Assembly (NCBI GenBank): GCA_036508635.1
Contig: DATCGY010000031.1
Span: 1-8,364, forward strand
Length of the DNA: 8,364 bases
Direction of reading: 5' to 3'
Source: FEN-727 sp036508635
GTDB taxonomy: Bacteria > Actinomycetota > Geothermincolia > Fen-727 > Anoxymicrobiaceae
Numbering within the stretch: the first letter of the stretch is position 1; each line of letters begins with the position of its first letter. The position numbers and the translations under genes are program-made. The notes beneath the pieces are model-generated. The model worked only from the letters and a program-made list of their open reading frames with translations. It was not told the origin of the DNA and did no database searches. Shown piece after piece: positions 6,280 to 8,364 of this stretch.

Positions 6280-6306
6280 CACCGGAAAATACTCGAAAGG
6301 TTTGTC

Positions 6307-7968
6307 GTGCACGGAAATCCGCGTAATCCCGGGTCCTTTGCCACTCGAATCACGCTCGCGACCGCGATGCTGGCAGTGATGCTGGTCGTCACCTTATCCC
6401 CTGCCGCCACGGGGGCTGAAGCGAAGGTGAAGTACCAGTTAAAGGCGGATCCTTCCAACCCATCGGCAGTAGACGTCTCGATTACGTTCAGCTCTAAACA
6501 AGGAGAAAAAGTTATGCTGGCGCCATCGAAGAACGCCGGCCTGTATCCGTATGAGGGGTCTTCACCGGCAGTCGAGATACAGCCACCGGCTGACTCTCCA
6601 TATTCGGTTGAGGTACTGTCATCTCCAGGTGGAGGGTGGGCTGTCACGTCTACCAGGGCCGGTGAAGTGACAGTGCCATACAAGGTTAGTTTCCCCTATT
6701 TGAACACCGCTGTGCGTGACGTAGAGGCTCCTGGAGGCACAGCACCCCCTCGAGCCATATCTGGACCCGATCTGAAGGTTTTCAGGGCCTCTGACGTCCT
6801 TCTGTGCCCTTTGAAAGCCGAAGGTGGCAAACCGCTTGCCACGGAGTACGCGGTCGATGTCGCGTTGCCGTCCGGGCAGAAAGCGCTGGTGCCTTGGGAT
6901 GCGGGCAATAACACGGGTTCGTTCTCGGTCAGTGGGCAGTCTCAACTGCTCGACAACTATATCACCTGGGGAAAGCTGAACATCGTCAAGGCGAAGGCGG
7001 CAAAGACGGCGATATCGCTCGGCTACTCGAACGATTACTCGGGATTGAGCGACAACGAGCGCAAGGCGTACGACAACGCGGTGCTCGCCCTCTTCGAGCG
7101 TCTGACAAAGACGCTCGGTAACAGGACCGGGCTCGATAATCTGACAGTTGTCCTGTGTGGAGAGAAAACATGTGGCCTCAAGACGCCCTCGTCGGGAACG
7201 ATGCTTGGATCCGTTGTCTTGTGTCATGGTGGAAAGACACTGGACGGTGAATCGGCCGTCGCGGCGGCGAGCGGCTTCTTCGGCCTATGGAATACGTACT
7301 CCCTCGTCCCGAAGGCCGGTGGTGACGCTCAGTGGTTCCAGGCGGGGTTGCCGCTCTTCTACCCAAGGCGAGTCGCGGCGGAAACGGGACTTGCCGATTC
7401 AAATGACGCGTACAAGAGCTTCTCGGCCGTGTATAAGTCATACCTGACCAACCCGTCCGCGACAAAGGCTTCGCTGGCCGATGCGTCAGGCCAGCCAGAC
7501 GAGAGGGCGCTGCTGGCTCAGAAAGGCGCGGCGCTATGCGCCTCGATATCGCTGAAGCTCCAGAATGAATCCAAGAGCAAGAACGTCAAGGACATCGATA
7601 CGCTAATTGGCGCAATGGCCGCGAAATACGACAACCTGAAGGATGGCGAGACCTATACGCTTGCGGATATGAGCGAGATGGTCGAGACGGCTACCGGCAC
7701 CAGTTGGGACAGGTACTTTGAAGGTCGCGTCCGCGGTACCGAGGCCGTGCTGACATCGGAGTTCTCCGCCACGAACCTGTTCGGGAACACCACCTCGACG
7801 GGACGGCCGCTCGTCGTCGGCAAAGGCTCGGGAAAGAGCTGGATATACCTCGCGATCGCGATAGTGATCATCATGCTTGTACCGATAGTGTTCAACACCT
7901 ATGTCAAGCGTGCGGTGAGCCTCGACTTGTCAATGCCCAAGATCCTCCCCGACGACGACGATGACTGA
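6307..7968 (+). CDS. Membrane-anchored M61-like pseudopeptidase (zinc site lost)
   Basis: With GTG at 6307 the protein has 553 residues: a signal peptide (hydrophobic core about 15-31, cleavage near A37 or A39), an N-terminal beta-rich domain (about 40-255), an M61-like helical domain (about 270-490), one C-terminal membrane helix (512-532) and a short cytoplasmic tail ending in five Asp. M61 glycyl aminopeptidases carry HEFFHxWN and a downstream WFxEGxxxYY. Here the same places read SGFFGLWN (322-329) and WFQAGLPLFY (343-352), so both His, the catalytic Glu and the third ligand Glu are gone. The family pattern continues with SLADAS, a QKGAALCASISLKL helix and TWDRYFEGRVRGTE-like spacing (seen as TSWDRYFEGRVRGTE). 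It is therefore probably a non-enzymatic binding or partner subunit on the outer face. A TTG at 6217 overlapping the permease stop, with AAGGAG before it, is the alternative start, but it places 30 extra polar residues before the signal peptide. Confidence 0.85.
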   Translation: MHGNPRNPGSFATRITLATAMLAVMLVVTLSPAATGAEAKVKYQLKADPSNPSAVDVSITFSSKQGEKVMLAPSKNAGLYPYEGSSPAVEIQPPADSPYSVEVLSSPGGGWAVTSTRAGEVTVPYKVSFPYLNTAVRDVEAPGGTAPPRAISGPDLKVFRASDVLLCPLKAEGGKPLATEYAVDVALPSGQKALVPWDAGNNTGSFSVSGQSQLLDNYITWGKLNIVKAKAAKTAISLGYSNDYSGLSDNERKAYDNAVLALFERLTKTLGNRTGLDNLTVVLCGEKTCGLKTPSSGTMLGSVVLCHGGKTLDGESAVAAASGFFGLWNTYSLVPKAGGDAQWFQAGLPLFYPRRVAAETGLADSNDAYKSFSAVYKSYLTNPSATKASLADASGQPDERALLAQKGAALCASISLKLQNESKSKNVKDIDTLIGAMAAKYDNLKDGETYTLADMSEMVETATGTSWDRYFEGRVRGTEAVLTSEFSATNLFGNTTSTGRPLVVGKGSGKSWIYLAIAIVIIMLVPIVFNTYVKRAVSLDLSMPKILPDDDDD

Positions 7969-7982
7969 GCCCGGATTCCAGG

Positions 7983-8364
7983 TCAGCCGCAGTATCCTCC
8001 GATCCTGCTGAACAGCTTCTCCGGCTTCCAGTCAAGATCCTTGCCAAAAAACATCCTCTTTGCGCCGGTGCGCTCTTCAAAGCCGTTGTTCAGGAGGAAC
8101 TCAGCCGCCACCTCGTTCTGATCGGGTATCACCGTGACTTTCTCGAACAGACGATGCTTAACGTGTATATCGATGCTTAACGTGCAGCAGCCTCAAGCCT
8201 GCTTCGGCACTCGCTGCCACTATCAGCCCTTCACCAAGGTCCGGTAAAAAATAACCGGTTAGCCCGCGTGAGCGCACATCGTCACAAATCCACCCGGTGG
8301 AACATCCGGTCTTGATGAAGAGCGCCCTGTCTTCGCGGGTGATTTCCCTGTCCAGTTCCAGGAT
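7983..8364 (-). pseudogene. GNAT acetyltransferase, 3' part, broken by a 19-bp tandem duplication; runs off the window edge
   Basis: Read leftward from base 8364, an open frame gives 68 residues (starting ILELDREITRED, later LTGYFLPDLGEGLIVAAS and GLRLLHVKH) and then hits TAA at 8160-8158. Another frame continues from there as LFEKVTVIPDQNEVAAEFLL, NNGFEERTGAKRMFFG and so on to TGA at 7985-7983. The break lies exactly at a tandem duplication: CGATGCTTAACGTG occurs at 8152-8165 and again at 8171-8184, period 19. Removing one 19-base unit joins both parts into a single frame through HVKHRLFEKVTV. The joined sequence matches the C-terminal half of two-domain GNAT proteins of the YitH type: VIPDQN for the 'P..N' motif, NNGF, and RMFFG for 'RM..G'. 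The truncated product loses about 55 residues, including the strand and helix that complete the fold, so it is probably inactive. The stop is 14 bases from the convergent M61-like gene. The 5' end is outside the window. Confidence 0.85.
8152..8184. repeat. 19-bp tandem duplication (1.7 copies)
   Basis: CGATGCTTAACGTG at 8152-8165 repeats at 8171-8184, with TATAT between the two copies, giving a period of 19 bases. Nineteen is not a multiple of three, so it shifts the acetyltransferase frame. The two copies are identical over 14 bases, which points to a recent event. Confidence 0.95.

Overview
The window is a moderately GC-rich bacterial segment. It uses TTG and GTG starts behind purine-rich ribosome binding sites, and it carries a clear rho-independent terminator, so it is bacterial and not archaeal. 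A methyltetrahydrofolate-type corrinoid methyltransferase suggests an anaerobe with folate/corrinoid C1 chemistry. The general style fits a deep-branching anaerobic actinobacterial or similar lineage, but nothing here fixes the taxonomy. No rRNA, tRNA, CRISPR array or transposase was seen.

Layout. (1) 14-989 (+): a complete metallo-beta-lactamase-fold hydrolase, then a 94-codon frame that opens like an FAD-dependent oxidoreductase but departs from that family straight after the GxGxxA motif, so it is probably a deletion remnant. (2) 1004-2330 (-): a two-gene unit with the methyltransferase first and a four-helix membrane protein 16 bases behind it. (3) 2331-2652: a divergent intergenic region whose right part can fold into mutually exclusive helices directly before the next gene. 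(4) 2653-3207 (+): a protein with an Lrp/AsnC ligand-binding (RAM) domain at its N-terminus and an unrecognised C-terminal domain, followed by a strong terminator. (5) 3280-3832: about 550 bases without a convincing gene, containing a 16-bp palindrome over a consensus -35 element and several inverted repeats. (6) 3833-7968 (+): a double FtsX-type ABC permease with no ATPase gene in the window, then a secreted, C-terminally membrane-anchored protein with the layout of an M61-family peptidase whose zinc-binding residues are all replaced. (7) 7983-8364 (-): the 3' part of a GNAT acetyltransferase gene, broken by a 19-bp tandem duplication and running off the right edge.

The most interesting parts are the permease/pseudopeptidase pair, which may be a cell-surface module in which a dead peptidase fold acts as a binding or sensing subunit for an FtsX-type machine; the 19-bp duplication, whose removal restores one continuous acetyltransferase frame; and the RAM-domain protein with its possibly regulated leader.
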